Positions 33,362 through 42,572 of a DNA stretch of 64,000 bases are shown here, piece after piece (position 1 is the first letter of the stretch; each line of letters starts with the position of its first letter). A program made the translations under genes and the position numbers. The DNA lies in NCBI GenBank assembly GCA_040768925.1, contig JAXGLZ010000001.1:372001-436000 (forward strand). The letters run 5' to 3'. The notes below the pieces were generated by a model. That model worked only from the letters and a program-made list of their open reading frames with translations, did no database searches and had not been told where the DNA came from. The DNA comes from CALNBC01 sp040768925. GTDB lineage: Bacteria; Bacillota; Clostridia; Christensenellales; CALWSW01.

Positions 33362-34999
33362 ATGCGGCGCTTCGACAATGGCTTGTCTCACAGGGATCAA
33401 AAAAGCCTTTGGACGGAGTACTGCGGCTTTTTGGAATTTTCGATGCAAAAATTCATGGCGGTGCAGGAGCGCCTTTTGATGGAGCAGCTTACCCTTTTGG
33501 CCGGAACAGGGCTGGGCAAGCGCTTTTTTGGTGAAAAAACGCCGAACAGCATCGACGAATTCCGCGCGGCCGTGCCGCTGACCACCTATGCCGATTATTC
33601 CGGCATCCTGACCAACAAGCGGGAGGATCTGCTCCCCCAAAAACCCGCGGTCTGGATCCGCTCGGCCTGGGAAGGCGGCAGGCACCATGTGCGGTACGCG
33701 CCCTATACCCCGTCGATGCTGGAATCCTACAGAAAAAACCTCATCGCGTCGATGATCCTTTCCGCCAGCACGGAGCGGGGCAGGACCGCCCTTCGCCCCC
33801 ACGACAGCGTTCTTTGCGGCATGCCGCCCCTGCCTTATGAAACCGGGCTTTTGCCCCATGTCGTCGGCGGGCATCTCGCGCTGCAGTTCCTTCCCCCGGT
33901 CAAGGCCCTCGATTCGATGAGCGTCGCCGAGGCCGCCGATCTTGGCATCCGCATGGGCATGAAGAACGGGATCGACCTGTTTTTCGGGATGGCCAGCTTT
34001 GCCTGCCGCCTGGGGGACCATTTTTCCCTCCTTGGCGAGAGCGGGCAAAAAAGCGGCGATTCGGCGGAAAAAGCCGCCGCGGGGGAGGGCATGTCCCCCC
34101 GGATGGTCGCGCGGATGATGCGGGCCTTTGCCCGTGCCAGGGCGCAAAAGCGAAAGGTCAAGCCGGCGGACGCGTTCAGCCTGAAGGGGCTGGTCATCAC
34201 CGGGACGGACAGCGCGATTTATAAGGAAAAAATCCGCGACCAGTGGGGGATCAACCCCCACGAGGTTTCCGGCAGCGCGGAATCCACCATCGTCGGCACG
34301 GAAACCTGGGCTCACAACGGCCTGGTCTTCTTCCCGGACAGCAATTTTTACGAATTCATTCCCGAAGCGGATATGCTCAAAAATATGGAAAATCCCGCCT
34401 TCGTTCCAAGGACGGTGCTGATGAACGAACTCAAAGCCGGCGAGAATTACGAGCTGGTGCTGACCACCCTGCACGGCGGCGCCTTCGTGCGCTACCGGCT
34501 GGGCGACATGTATCAGTGCCTGCGGGAAAAGGACGAAAAAAACGGCGTCGACCTTCCCGTCATGCAATACCTGAGCCGGGTGCCGGACGTGATCGACATC
34601 GCCGGTTTCACCAGGATCACGTCGGAGACCATCGACGAGGCGCTGATGCTTTCCAGGCTGGAGATTTCCCGCTATTTCGCCGTCAAGGAATACGACGGCC
34701 AGAAGCGGCCCTTTATGCATATTTATGTCGAGGTGGACGAAAAAGCCGTTTTTGCCACCGCAGCCACCGAAAGCCTGATCAAAGAGCAGATGTCCATCTA
34801 TTTCAGGTATTTGGAGAGCGAGTACGGCGATTTGAAGGGGTTCCTCGGCATGGACCCCCTCAAGGTGGACATTCTGCCCGCCGGCTGCATCGGCGCATAC
34901 GAGGCCGCGACCGGCAGAAAGATCCGCAAGGTCAATCCCTCGCGGTACGACGTGATCGAGCTTTTGAGGAAGATCCGGCCCACCACTTTTATGAACTGA
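33362..34999 (+). CDS. GH3-superfamily (auxin-responsive GH3-like) acyl-amido synthetase
   Basis: This 545-residue protein resembles the GH3 branch of adenylate-forming enzymes, known for joining carboxylic acids to amino acids in plants and found in scattered bacteria. The N-terminal PLTTYADYSGIL, mid-protein TGTDSAIYKEKIRDQWG, GSAESTIVGTE and GAFVRYRLGDMYQC match that family pattern. Substrate is unknown. GGAGGTGA lies eight bases before ATG 33362. It is followed 53 nt later by the HD-GYP gene, perhaps on the same transcript. Confidence 0.85.
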   Translation: MRRFDNGLSHRDQKSLWTEYCGFLEFSMQKFMAVQERLLMEQLTLLAGTGLGKRFFGEKTPNSIDEFRAAVPLTTYADYSGILTNKREDLLPQKPAVWIRSAWEGGRHHVRYAPYTPSMLESYRKNLIASMILSASTERGRTALRPHDSVLCGMPPLPYETGLLPHVVGGHLALQFLPPVKALDSMSVAEAADLGIRMGMKNGIDLFFGMASFACRLGDHFSLLGESGQKSGDSAEKAAAGEGMSPRMVARMMRAFARARAQKRKVKPADAFSLKGLVITGTDSAIYKEKIRDQWGINPHEVSGSAESTIVGTETWAHNGLVFFPDSNFYEFIPEADMLKNMENPAFVPRTVLMNELKAGENYELVLTTLHGGAFVRYRLGDMYQCLREKDEKNGVDLPVMQYLSRVPDVIDIAGFTRITSETIDEALMLSRLEISRYFAVKEYDGQKRPFMHIYVEVDEKAVFATAATESLIKEQMSIYFRYLESEYGDLKGFLGMDPLKVDILPAGCIGAYEAATGRKIRKVNPSRYDVIELLRKIRPTTFMN

Positions 35000-35052
35000 T
35001 CCCTTTCCCCGGTTTTTCGATCGTCTGACACCAAAGAAGGAAGGAGGACGCC

Positions 35053-37569
35053 ATGATTCTGCGCATAATTTATTGGAGCGCATCCATCATCGCCCTGGCG
35101 TCCTACGCCCTTTTGATGGTGATTTTCGCCATTTCCAAGAAGGACAGGAACATCAGATCCTTCATGCTCGTGCTGGCGTGCATGATCGGATGGACGGGCT
35201 GCTCTCTTCTGATGAAGATAGACGCTGTTCCCGGCTTTGCTTTCTGGAGCCTGATGCTTTCCTCGCTGATGATCGTGCTGCCGCCGGTCACCCGCCATTT
35301 TGTGGCCAGCCTGCTGGGCTGCCAGCAGGGAAAACTCAGGAAGTTTTTGTGGTTTTTCGGCACCGCGCTGATGGTCGGCCTGAATTTTGCCGGGGTTTTC
35401 GTCCGGGACCGGGTGCTGATCGATCCGGGCTACGGAATGATTTCCGTCGGGTATACGATCAACTGGCCGATCGTCTTCCCCGTCGCTTTCACGCTGGCCG
35501 CGGTGATCGCAACCTTTGCGATCCTGAAAAAATCCGTGGCTTCCGGCACGGCGAACTCCAAAACCCTCCGGCCGATGATCGTGGGCCTGATCCTGATGTT
35601 TTTGGGCTTTGCGACCAAGCTTACGCCGTTTTTCAGCCAGTACCCCATCGACGTCGTCACCAGTTTGATCAACGCCGCGCTGTTCATCCGGGTGATCTAT
35701 TCGCGGCGGGTCTTCACCTTGAAATTCGTGATGACCAGGGGGCTGATCTTCGCGGTCATCGCCTTTGCCCTCACCATCGGTTTGGGCTTTGCCGGCGTTT
35801 ATCTGGACGATGTGCTCGCCTCCATCATCCCGGACAACGGGTCCTTCGAAATCGTCCGGGGCGTGGCCTTTGCGCTGCTTTTCGGGGTCGCCCTGCAGAT
35901 CGTCTACCTTTTGAGCAGAGCCGTGGTGGACAGGTTCTACGTCAATTCCGAATACACCAGAAGGCAGGCGCTTCGCAATTTCTCGGTCAATATCGCCAAC
36001 AACCTGGATTTGGACAAGATCCTTTCCGAGCTGGCCTCCGCGGTCAAGGAAGGCGTGCAGGCCAACCGGGTCTACGTGCTGCTGCGCGATCTCGAAAAGG
36101 AATGCTATTATACCGCCCATTCGGGATACGTGCTGGAAAATCCGGATATCAGCATTTCCGTGAACAACCCCATCGTCTCCTGGCTGTTGGAAAACAACCG
36201 CTGCCTGCCAAACAGGCAGATCGCGGTGCTGCCCTATTTCCGCTCGATGTGGACCTCTGAAAGGGCCATTTTGAAGGAATATGACATCAACATTTTCGTC
36301 CCCCTCATCTGCAGGGATTCGCTGATCGGCATGCTGCTTTTAACCGCGCCGGAGCGCTTTTCCGAATACACGGTGGAGGATATGGACGTGCTCCAGTCCC
36401 TGGGCACCTCCACCGCCATCGCCATCGACAACGCCAGGATGTATGAAAGCGCAAAGCTCCAAGCCAGGACGGACGAGCTGACCGGCCTGCTGAACAGACG
36501 CTCCTTCTACGAGGATCTGGAAAAAGAGGTCGTCCGGGCCAGAAACGAGGGCCTGAGCCTTGGCCTGATCCTGATCGACGTGGACATGTTCAAGCTCTAT
36601 AACGACATGCACGGCAGCTACGAGGGCGACCTTGCCCTGCGGCGCATCGGCAGGATGGTGCAGAACATCGTCGGGCCGGAGGGCACCTCTTACCGCTACA
36701 GCGGCCAGGAATTCACCGTGTTCCTGCCCGGGACCGACGGCCACAGGGCAAAGACCGTGGCAGAATGCATCCGGCGCTGCATCGAGGAAGACTTCATGTT
36801 CCACGAGGACCAGACCAAGCGCTTTTTGACGGTCAGCGGCGGCGTCAGCATCTTCCCCCACACCGCCCACAGCGCGGACGAGCTGGTCCGCAGGGCGGAT
36901 TTCGCCAAGGTTGCGGCGAAGAACGCCGGCAAGAACCGGATCCACGTCTATACCCCCGGCGGAACCGAGGATTACGCAAAGCGCGACGAGGAAATGCCCT
37001 TCGCCACCACGGTTTACGCCCTTGCCGCCGCGATCGACGCCAAGGACCACTTCACCTTCAGCCATTCCCAGAAGGTGGCGGATTACGTCGTCACCCTCGC
37101 CCTGGAAATGGGGATGGACAGCAACCAGATCCCCATGCTGCGGGAGGCCGCGCTGCTGCACGACATCGGGAAGATCGGCGTGCCGGAATCCATCCTGATC
37201 AAGCCCGGCAAGCTGGATGTGGACGAATACGGCACCATCAAGCAGCACGTGGTCATGTCCATAGAGATCATCAAGCACCTGCCTTCCTTGAATTACGTGA
37301 TCCCCACGGTGCTGGGCCACCACGAGCGATGGGACGGCAAGGGTTACCCCAGGGGCATCTCCGGCGAAGAGATCCCCTTTGGCGCCAGGTGCCTTGCGGT
37401 GGCGGACACGTTTGACGCCATGGTTTCCGAGCGGCCATACAAGCCCGCCTGCACCGTCGAATACGCGCTGCAGGAGATCGAGCGCCAGGCAGGCCACCAG
37501 TTTGATCCGGAGATCGCGCTGACCTTCGTCCGGCTGATCCGGGAAGGAAAAATCGTGGTGCAGAAATAG
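35053..37569 (+). CDS. Membrane-bound GAF / degenerate GGDEF / HD-GYP signalling protein
   Basis: This 838-residue protein has seven or eight membrane helices (residues about 5-290) like the histidine-kinase N-terminal 7TM module, then a GAF-like region (about 330-470), a GGDEF domain (about 480-630) and an HD-GYP domain (about 640-838). The GGDEF loop reads S550-G-Q-E-F, so diguanylate cyclase activity is doubtful. The HD-GYP half is intact: H703-D704 in LLHDIGKIGVP and G764-Y765-P766 in HHERWDGKGYP. It is probably a c-di-GMP phosphodiesterase with GGDEF as sensor. GGAGG precedes ATG 35053. Confidence 0.92.
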   Translation: MILRIIYWSASIIALASYALLMVIFAISKKDRNIRSFMLVLACMIGWTGCSLLMKIDAVPGFAFWSLMLSSLMIVLPPVTRHFVASLLGCQQGKLRKFLWFFGTALMVGLNFAGVFVRDRVLIDPGYGMISVGYTINWPIVFPVAFTLAAVIATFAILKKSVASGTANSKTLRPMIVGLILMFLGFATKLTPFFSQYPIDVVTSLINAALFIRVIYSRRVFTLKFVMTRGLIFAVIAFALTIGLGFAGVYLDDVLASIIPDNGSFEIVRGVAFALLFGVALQIVYLLSRAVVDRFYVNSEYTRRQALRNFSVNIANNLDLDKILSELASAVKEGVQANRVYVLLRDLEKECYYTAHSGYVLENPDISISVNNPIVSWLLENNRCLPNRQIAVLPYFRSMWTSERAILKEYDINIFVPLICRDSLIGMLLLTAPERFSEYTVEDMDVLQSLGTSTAIAIDNARMYESAKLQARTDELTGLLNRRSFYEDLEKEVVRARNEGLSLGLILIDVDMFKLYNDMHGSYEGDLALRRIGRMVQNIVGPEGTSYRYSGQEFTVFLPGTDGHRAKTVAECIRRCIEEDFMFHEDQTKRFLTVSGGVSIFPHTAHSADELVRRADFAKVAAKNAGKNRIHVYTPGGTEDYAKRDEEMPFATTVYALAAAIDAKDHFTFSHSQKVADYVVTLALEMGMDSNQIPMLREAALLHDIGKIGVPESILIKPGKLDVDEYGTIKQHVVMSIEIIKHLPSLNYVIPTVLGHHERWDGKGYPRGISGEEIPFGARCLAVADTFDAMVSERPYKPACTVEYALQEIERQAGHQFDPEIALTFVRLIREGKIVVQK

Positions 37570-37586
37570 CGAGGAAAAGCGCGAGA

Positions 37587-37626
37587 CAACGGCCGGGGAA
37601 GCGCCCCGGCCGTTGTTGTTTTTTGC
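37587..37626 (+). terminator. Terminator after the HD-GYP gene
   Basis: CAACGGCCGGGG (37587-37598) pairs with CCCCGGCCGTTG (37604-37615), followed by TTGTTTTTTG. spo0A converges from the other side. Confidence 0.85.
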
Positions 37627-37694
37627 GGCAAATAATATTGCGGTTTTTATGGTATTATCAATGATTCCACGGGCCGACCCCCGTATGGATGGTT

Positions 37695-38492
37695 TTAGAC
37701 CGCTCTGCTTTGCTCTGTTCTGGTCAGGTCGTCCATCAGCAGCTTATCCGCCACCAGGGCGATGAATTCGCCGTTCGTGGGCTTTTCCTGCTTGCCGTAG
37801 ATCGTGTAGCCGAAAATTCCGTTGATGTTTTCGATCTTGCCCCTGGCCCAGGCGACCTCGATGGCGTGGCGGATCGCGCGCTCCACCTTGCTGGCCGTGG
37901 TGTCAAAGCTCCGGGCCACCCCCGGATAAAGCTCCTTTGTGATCGAGTTGATGATCGTCCTGTCCGAATAGACCTGCTTGACCGCCTCGCGCAGGAAGTG
38001 ATAGCCCTTGATGTGCGCGGGAATGCCCACGGCAAGGAAGACGTTTGCGATGCGTTCATCCAGGGATTTGACGGGCGGAAGCCTTTCGGGCAGGCGCAGC
38101 GCGGGCTTTTCCACCGCGGGGGCCAGCGCCGGGGTTTCAACGATGCGGCTGATCAGCGAATCCATGTTGAAGGGCTTTACGAAGTAATAGTAAATGCCGA
38201 AGGTGCAGGCTTTTTGCACCACGTCGTCCTGGGAAAGGGCGGTCATCACGATGACCTTCGGCGGCCTGGGGAGCGAGCACGCCCGTTCAAGCACCGAGAA
38301 GCCGTCTGTCTGGGAAAGCACCAAATCGAGCAGCAGCACGTCAAAATCTCCGTTGTTAAGGTACTCGACGGCCTCGGCGCCGCCGCACACACATCGGCAG
38401 CTTTCCACTTCCTCCCTTCGGGAAAGAACCGAGTAGATTTCATTGCGGAGAGAGGCGTTTCCATCAGCGACTAGGATCTTCAGATTCTTCAT
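37695..38492 (-). CDS. spo0A: Sporulation master regulator Spo0A
   Basis: This 265-residue response regulator controls entry into sporulation. The receiver has the phospho-acceptor Asp56 in VLLLDLVLSQTDG and the lysine in FVKPF, but the acidic pair reads D10-G11 instead of Asp-Asp. The C-terminal Spo0A domain is highly typical: IPAHIKGYHFLREAV, SITKELYPGVARSFDTTAS, VERAIRHAIEVAW and PTNGEFIALVADKL. GGAGG lies six bases before ATG 38492; the frame extends further but through the promoter. Confidence 0.98.
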   Translation of the reverse strand: MKNLKILVADGNASLRNEIYSVLSRREEVESCRCVCGGAEAVEYLNNGDFDVLLLDLVLSQTDGFSVLERACSLPRPPKVIVMTALSQDDVVQKACTFGIYYYFVKPFNMDSLISRIVETPALAPAVEKPALRLPERLPPVKSLDERIANVFLAVGIPAHIKGYHFLREAVKQVYSDRTIINSITKELYPGVARSFDTTASKVERAIRHAIEVAWARGKIENINGIFGYTIYGKQEKPTNGEFIALVADKLLMDDLTRTEQSRAV

Positions 38493-38584
38493 GTGCTTCC
38501 TCCGTTCGGGCCGGCTGTTACGCACAGCCAATTTTCTTTGCCGATTTGTACAAGATATAGTGGTTGTATCACTATCTGTGTCTA

Positions 38585-38631
38585 AGTATAGCAAAAGAAT
38601 GAAAAATTTCACAGAGCAGAAGTATGTCGAG
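38585..38631 (-). promoter_or_regulatory. spo0A promoter with an adjacent Spo0A-box-like site
   Basis: On the minus strand TGTGAA (38608-38613), 17 bp, TATACT (38585-38590). The plus-strand TGTCGAG at 38625-38631 differs by one base from the Spo0A box TGTCGAA, suggesting autoregulation. A GGCTGT/ACAGCC hairpin lies in the leader. Confidence 0.55.
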
Positions 38632-38826
38632 GTTCTACTTATATAAACGAATGCCGTCGATATTTCCTTGGGGAAAGCGATCGCCCGTATTTTGGGGCGA
38701 AAGCCGGCGTTTCGTTGCATTCGAGAGGGCGAATCAAATCGACAAATAAAGTCATATAACCCATATATTTCTTAAATTTTCTTAATAGTTGACGAAGTGT
38801 ACTCTAAAAATGCTATTTTGCCCGGC

Positions 38827-38878
38827 ATGCCCCAAACTAGGCTTTGGGGATTTTTTTGTGCCGCTTTGGGGCATTTTT
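38827..38878 (+). terminator. Nested alternative terminator hairpins
   Basis: CCCCAAA (38830-38836) can pair with TTTGGGG (38843-38849), followed by ATTTTTTT. The longer ATGCCCCAAA can instead pair with TTTGGGGCAT (38864-38873), followed by TTTTT. A TTGACG at 38789 could belong to a promoter for a short transcript. No gene is evident from 38640 to 39143. Confidence 0.5.
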
Positions 38879-38928
38879 CATCGGCCGGAACCGCGATTTT
38901 TGAGTCCGTCAGCGGGCTGAAGGGAAAG

Positions 38929-39022
38929 TAATCCACATTTTTAACAGTTATCAACAGAGTTATCCACAAAAAAACCCTCCAATGCGGGCTGTTGTTAGTA
39001 AAAATGTGGATACTGTGGAAAA
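38929..39022 (+). other. DnaA-box cluster upstream of veg
   Basis: Sites: TAATCCACA (38929), TTATCAACA (38948), perfect TTATCCACA (38960), TGTGGATAC (39005) and TGTGGAAAA (39014). Five box-like sites lie in 94 bp, in the gap between divergent spo0A and veg. Confidence 0.6.
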
Positions 39023-39143
39023 TCAGGATGTTGAATGAGATGTATATACCACCGAAAGACTGTTTGTATAGTTTTTGGGGATTTGGACATACTTGGCTGT
39101 ACATGGACCGCAACAAAAAAAACCAAAAGGGAGGCGGCGCAGG

Positions 39144-39443
39144 ATGAGCGCGTTGGAACTGAACGCCATTAAGACCGCGATGGGGCTTAGGATAGGCGAA
39201 ACGGTCGAACTGCATTGCTATTCGAGAAGGAAAGTATCAAGGCACATCGGCGTGCTGGAGGGCGCATACAACGCGGTGTTCACGGTGCTGGTGGTCACGG
39301 AGGACGGCCCAAGAAGGCTGAGTTATACGTATACCGACGTTCTGACCAAATCGATCCTGATCAAACCCGCCCAAAAAGTTTCTGTTGAACGGGAAGACCC
39401 CGCCCCGGCGGTCAGCCCCGCGGAGCAGGGTCTTCCCGTATAG
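39144..39443 (+). CDS. veg: Veg family protein
   Basis: This 99-residue protein matches the small Veg family: IGETVELHCYSRRKVSRHIG, GVLEGAYNAVFTVLV and the diagnostic LSYTYTDVLTKSI. In Bacillus subtilis Veg is abundant and affects biofilm formation and spore outgrowth. The Pro-rich tail after residue 80 is not conserved in the family as I know it. GGGAGG lies eleven bases before ATG 39144, and spoIIR follows after 83 nt. Confidence 0.93.
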   Translation: MSALELNAIKTAMGLRIGETVELHCYSRRKVSRHIGVLEGAYNAVFTVLVVTEDGPRRLSYTYTDVLTKSILIKPAQKVSVEREDPAPAVSPAEQGLPV

Positions 39444-39526
39444 AACCCGACGGGTCAAGACCGGCGGGCGCGCCGGGGTTTCCCCCCCCAAGGCGCGCCC
39501 TCGCAACGGAGAAAGAAGGAGACAAC

Positions 39527-40027
39527 ATGAAAAAAGCCGCGATTCCATTCGCGCTTGCGATTCTGCTGATTTTATCCGCCGTTCGGCCAATGAGGCTGCA
39601 TGTAATTGCCAACAGCGACACAGAATATGACCAGACGGTGAAGCTTGCCGTTCGGGACGCGGTGCTGGGCGTGCTGAACGCTTCGGGCGGCCCGGATAAT
39701 TTTGAAGACGCCGAAGCCCAAATCGCCCAAAGCGGCGAAGCCCTGCAAAACGCCGTGGACAGCACCCTGAAAGAATGCGGCGCCGCGTATTCCGGAACGC
39801 TCTATCTCGGGAACAGCGCGTTCCCCGAAAAGGTTTACGGCGGAAAGGTTTACCCCGCCGGGCAGTACGAGGCCCTCAGGGTCGTCCTTGGCGAGGGCGG
39901 GGGCAAAAACTGGTGGTGCGTGATCTATCCGCCCCTGTGCCTGGGCGCGTTCAACGGCGACGGCGAGGAAACCGTCGTGTTCCGGTCGCTTTTCGCCGAA
40001 CTCTTGCACAAGTGGTTTGGGGTTTGA
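39527..40027 (+). CDS. spoIIR: Stage II sporulation protein R
   Basis: SpoIIR is the forespore-made, secreted signal that triggers SpoIIGA to process pro-sigmaE. This 166-residue protein has an N-terminal signal helix, then MRLHVIANSDTEYDQTVKLA, VYGGKVYPAGQYEALRVVLG and the conserved NWWCVIYPPLC. It lies in a sporulation and germination block with veg, sleB and ypeB. AAGGAG precedes ATG 39527. I could not identify a forespore sigma promoter with confidence. Confidence 0.96.
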   Translation: MKKAAIPFALAILLILSAVRPMRLHVIANSDTEYDQTVKLAVRDAVLGVLNASGGPDNFEDAEAQIAQSGEALQNAVDSTLKECGAAYSGTLYLGNSAFPEKVYGGKVYPAGQYEALRVVLGEGGGKNWWCVIYPPLCLGAFNGDGEETVVFRSLFAELLHKWFGV

Positions 40028-40219
40028 CCGGCCGCCCGGGGGCAACCCGAAAAAAGCGAAGGGCCCGCCGGATGCGAAAAAACCGGTTTTTCCGCTCAAA
40101 AGAGCGAAGAAGGCAAGCGGCGTTCGCGCCGGCTGACGAAGGCATGCTCAGCCGCCGGCTGAATCCCCTCCCCGGCGGGTTCAGAGGGGCGGCTATGCTT
40201 AAACAAGGAGGTCAATCCA

Positions 40220-40918
40220 ATGATAAAAAAGAGAAACCGCACGCTGCTGCTGATTTTTTTAGCTGTGGCCTTTGTGGTCATCGGCATTGCCGGGGCCACC
40301 GCGGACGCTGCGGATCTCGTCGGCGGCTCCACGGGAGCGCTGGTCAAAGAGGTGCAGAAAAGGCTGAAGGACTGGGGCTATTACAACGGCTCGGTAGACG
40401 GCAAATACGGCCAGATGACCATAAACGCGGTCAAGAGCTTTCAAAAGCGGCACGGCCTGAGCCAGACCGGCACGGTGAACGAAAAAACCGCCGAAAAGCT
40501 CGGCGTTTCGCTCAGCGGCTGGAAGCCGTCGTCCTCTTCCTCGTCTTCATCCCAAAGCACTGGCACGTCCGGCGATCTGTACCTGATGGCCCGGTGCATT
40601 TACGGCGAAGCCCGGGGCGAGCCGTATAAAGGAAAGGTGGCCATCGGCGCGGTGATCCTGAACCGGGTGGAAAGCAAGGATTTCCCCAACACCATCGCGG
40701 GGGTCATCTATCAGCCCAGGGCGTTTTCCGTGGTTGCGGACGGCCAGATCAACCTGGCGCCGGACCAGGAGTGCATCAACGCCGCGAAGGACGCGATGAA
40801 TGGCGTTGATCCCACGGGCGGCTGTGTCTTTTATTACAACCCCTCAAAAACCGGCAACGCGTTCATGCATTCCCTGCCGACCGTCGTCACCATCGGCAGC
40901 CACAGATTTGCAAGGTAA
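40220..40918 (+). CDS. sleB: Spore cortex-lytic enzyme SleB
   Basis: This 232-residue exported lytic transglycosylase has a signal helix, a peptidoglycan-binding domain (LVKEVQKRLKDWGYYNGSVDG), a Ser-rich linker of about 15 residues and the SleB catalytic domain with the glutamate in IYGEARGEPYKGKVAIGAV. It degrades cortex in germination and is usually co-produced with YpeB, whose gene follows after 95 nt. AAGGAGG lies eight bases before ATG 40220. Confidence 0.96.
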   Translation: MIKKRNRTLLLIFLAVAFVVIGIAGATADAADLVGGSTGALVKEVQKRLKDWGYYNGSVDGKYGQMTINAVKSFQKRHGLSQTGTVNEKTAEKLGVSLSGWKPSSSSSSSSQSTGTSGDLYLMARCIYGEARGEPYKGKVAIGAVILNRVESKDFPNTIAGVIYQPRAFSVVADGQINLAPDQECINAAKDAMNGVDPTGGCVFYYNPSKTGNAFMHSLPTVVTIGSHRFAR

Positions 40919-41013
40919 GAAGCTTTATATAAAGGAAGAAGGCCTGTTTTTCAAGGCCGGGGCCCAAATCCCCCCGGCCGCGCAGTGAAACCGGATTCAC
41001 GAACGGAGGCAAC

Positions 41014-42495
41014 ATGTCGAAGACCCTGAAAATAACGCTCAACGTGATCGCCGGGATTCTGGTTATCGCCGCGTTCATCGCGCTGATATTCACCCAGAAC
41101 GCCCAGGCGGCGGAGGTGCAAAAAACCCGGGGAAGACTGAACGACACCTGCAGCAAATCCCTGGAAGACCTCGTGACCATAACGAACGAGCTGCGAAACG
41201 CCCTTTCAAAGGTGCAGGTGGTGAATTCCCAGAACCAGTACACGATGCTGCTTTCCCAGATCTGGCGCTCTTCCGGCGAAGCGGTAAACGCCCTGGGGAA
41301 CCTGCCTTCGAGTTTTGCCCACGTCAGAGAGGCGAACGCCTTCCTGGTGCAGACCGGGGATTATGCCCACACCCTTCTTGAAAAGGCGGCGACGGGCGAG
41401 CTTCCCACCGAGGAGGACAAAGCCCAGATCACCGCCCTTTACCAGTCCTGCTCCGGCCTTTACGACAAGCTCAACACCGCGAGCCAGCAGGGCGTGGACT
41501 TTGCCGGGCTGATCGAGAACAGCGATTATTACGGCGAAAACGAAACCTCCTGGCTGCAGCTTGGCGGAGCCCCCGCCAATGCGGGCGAAGACTCGACGGA
41601 CGCGGGGAACACCTCCGACGGCCAGGGCGGCACCCAGGGCGCCCAGGAAAAGAACGACACCATCCCCGAGAAGATGTATCCCACCCTGATTTATGACGGG
41701 CCCTTCTCGGACAGCACGGAAAAAGCCGAGCCAAAAGGCCTGGGGACGGGCGAGGTGGACGAAGCGGCGGCCATGCAGAAGGCAAAGGAGTTCCTGGGGG
41801 ACCTTTTGAGCGGCGAGCTGAAATACGAGGGCCGTTCCGACGGCAGGATCCCGGTTCACAATTTCTCAGGCACGGCAAAAGACGGCCGGGTGATCGACAT
41901 CGAGATCACGGCAACCGGCGGCAAATGCCTGCTGATGCGGATCAGCGCCACCAACGAACAGGAAGGGTCGATCCCCGTGGGCGAAGAACGCGCCGAGGCG
42001 GACACCCCGAAGCCGGACGAGGAAACAGGCAGAAGGCTGGCCCAGGTGGGCAAGGATTTTCTCAAATCCAGGGGCTTTGAATCCATGGAATCCACCTATG
42101 CCCAGTATTACGGCGGCATGGCGGTGATCAACTACGCCTTTGTTCAGGACGGAACGCTGGTGTACCCCGATCTGATGAAGGTTTGGATCGAGGTGGACAC
42201 CGACGGGGCCGTGGGCTTTGAGGCGAAGAACTATTGGTTCTCCCACGTGGAACGGAGCATCGGAAAGCCCGCAATCAGCGAGGAGGACGCCCGCGCCAAG
42301 CTTTCCCCCGCGCTGATGGTGCAGTCCGTCAGGGTGGCGCTGATCCCCAAGGGCGTTTTGGAGGAAAAGCTCTGCTACGAGTTCAAATGCACCTTTATGG
42401 AGGAAAGCTATATCGTCTATATCAACGCGGCGACGGGAATCGAAGAGCAGGTTTATAAGATCATCGATTCGGAAAGCGGCCAGCTGGTGGTTTGA
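41014..42495 (+). CDS. ypeB: Germination protein YpeB
   Basis: YpeB stabilises SleB in the dormant spore. This 493-residue protein has one N-terminal membrane helix, a helical region (about residues 30-190), an acidic Gly/Asp-rich linker near 190-225 and PepSY-type repeats in the C-terminal half (MQKAKEFLGDLLSGELKYEG and similar). The sleB-ypeB order is conserved in spore formers. GGAGG precedes ATG 41014 by five bases. Confidence 0.95.
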   Translation: MSKTLKITLNVIAGILVIAAFIALIFTQNAQAAEVQKTRGRLNDTCSKSLEDLVTITNELRNALSKVQVVNSQNQYTMLLSQIWRSSGEAVNALGNLPSSFAHVREANAFLVQTGDYAHTLLEKAATGELPTEEDKAQITALYQSCSGLYDKLNTASQQGVDFAGLIENSDYYGENETSWLQLGGAPANAGEDSTDAGNTSDGQGGTQGAQEKNDTIPEKMYPTLIYDGPFSDSTEKAEPKGLGTGEVDEAAAMQKAKEFLGDLLSGELKYEGRSDGRIPVHNFSGTAKDGRVIDIEITATGGKCLLMRISATNEQEGSIPVGEERAEADTPKPDEETGRRLAQVGKDFLKSRGFESMESTYAQYYGGMAVINYAFVQDGTLVYPDLMKVWIEVDTDGAVGFEAKNYWFSHVERSIGKPAISEEDARAKLSPALMVQSVRVALIPKGVLEEKLCYEFKCTFMEESYIVYINAATGIEEQVYKIIDSESGQLVV

Positions 42496-42525
42496 TCCGG
42501 CGGTTTTGTGAAGCATGCCATGCAA

Positions 42526-42553
42526 AAAAGGCCCTGAAACATCAGGGCCTTTT
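42526..42553 (+). terminator. Bidirectional terminator after ypeB
   Basis: AAAAGGCCCTGA (42526-42537) pairs perfectly with TCAGGGCCTTTT (42542-42553) around the loop AACA. Confidence 0.9.
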
Positions 42554-42572
42554 GATGACTCGTAAAACACAA

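Noticed and set aside
33004..33378. Possible 124-residue minus-strand protein in the degV-GH3 gap
   Set aside because: AT-rich, no ribosome site, overlaps the GH3 ribosome site and start.
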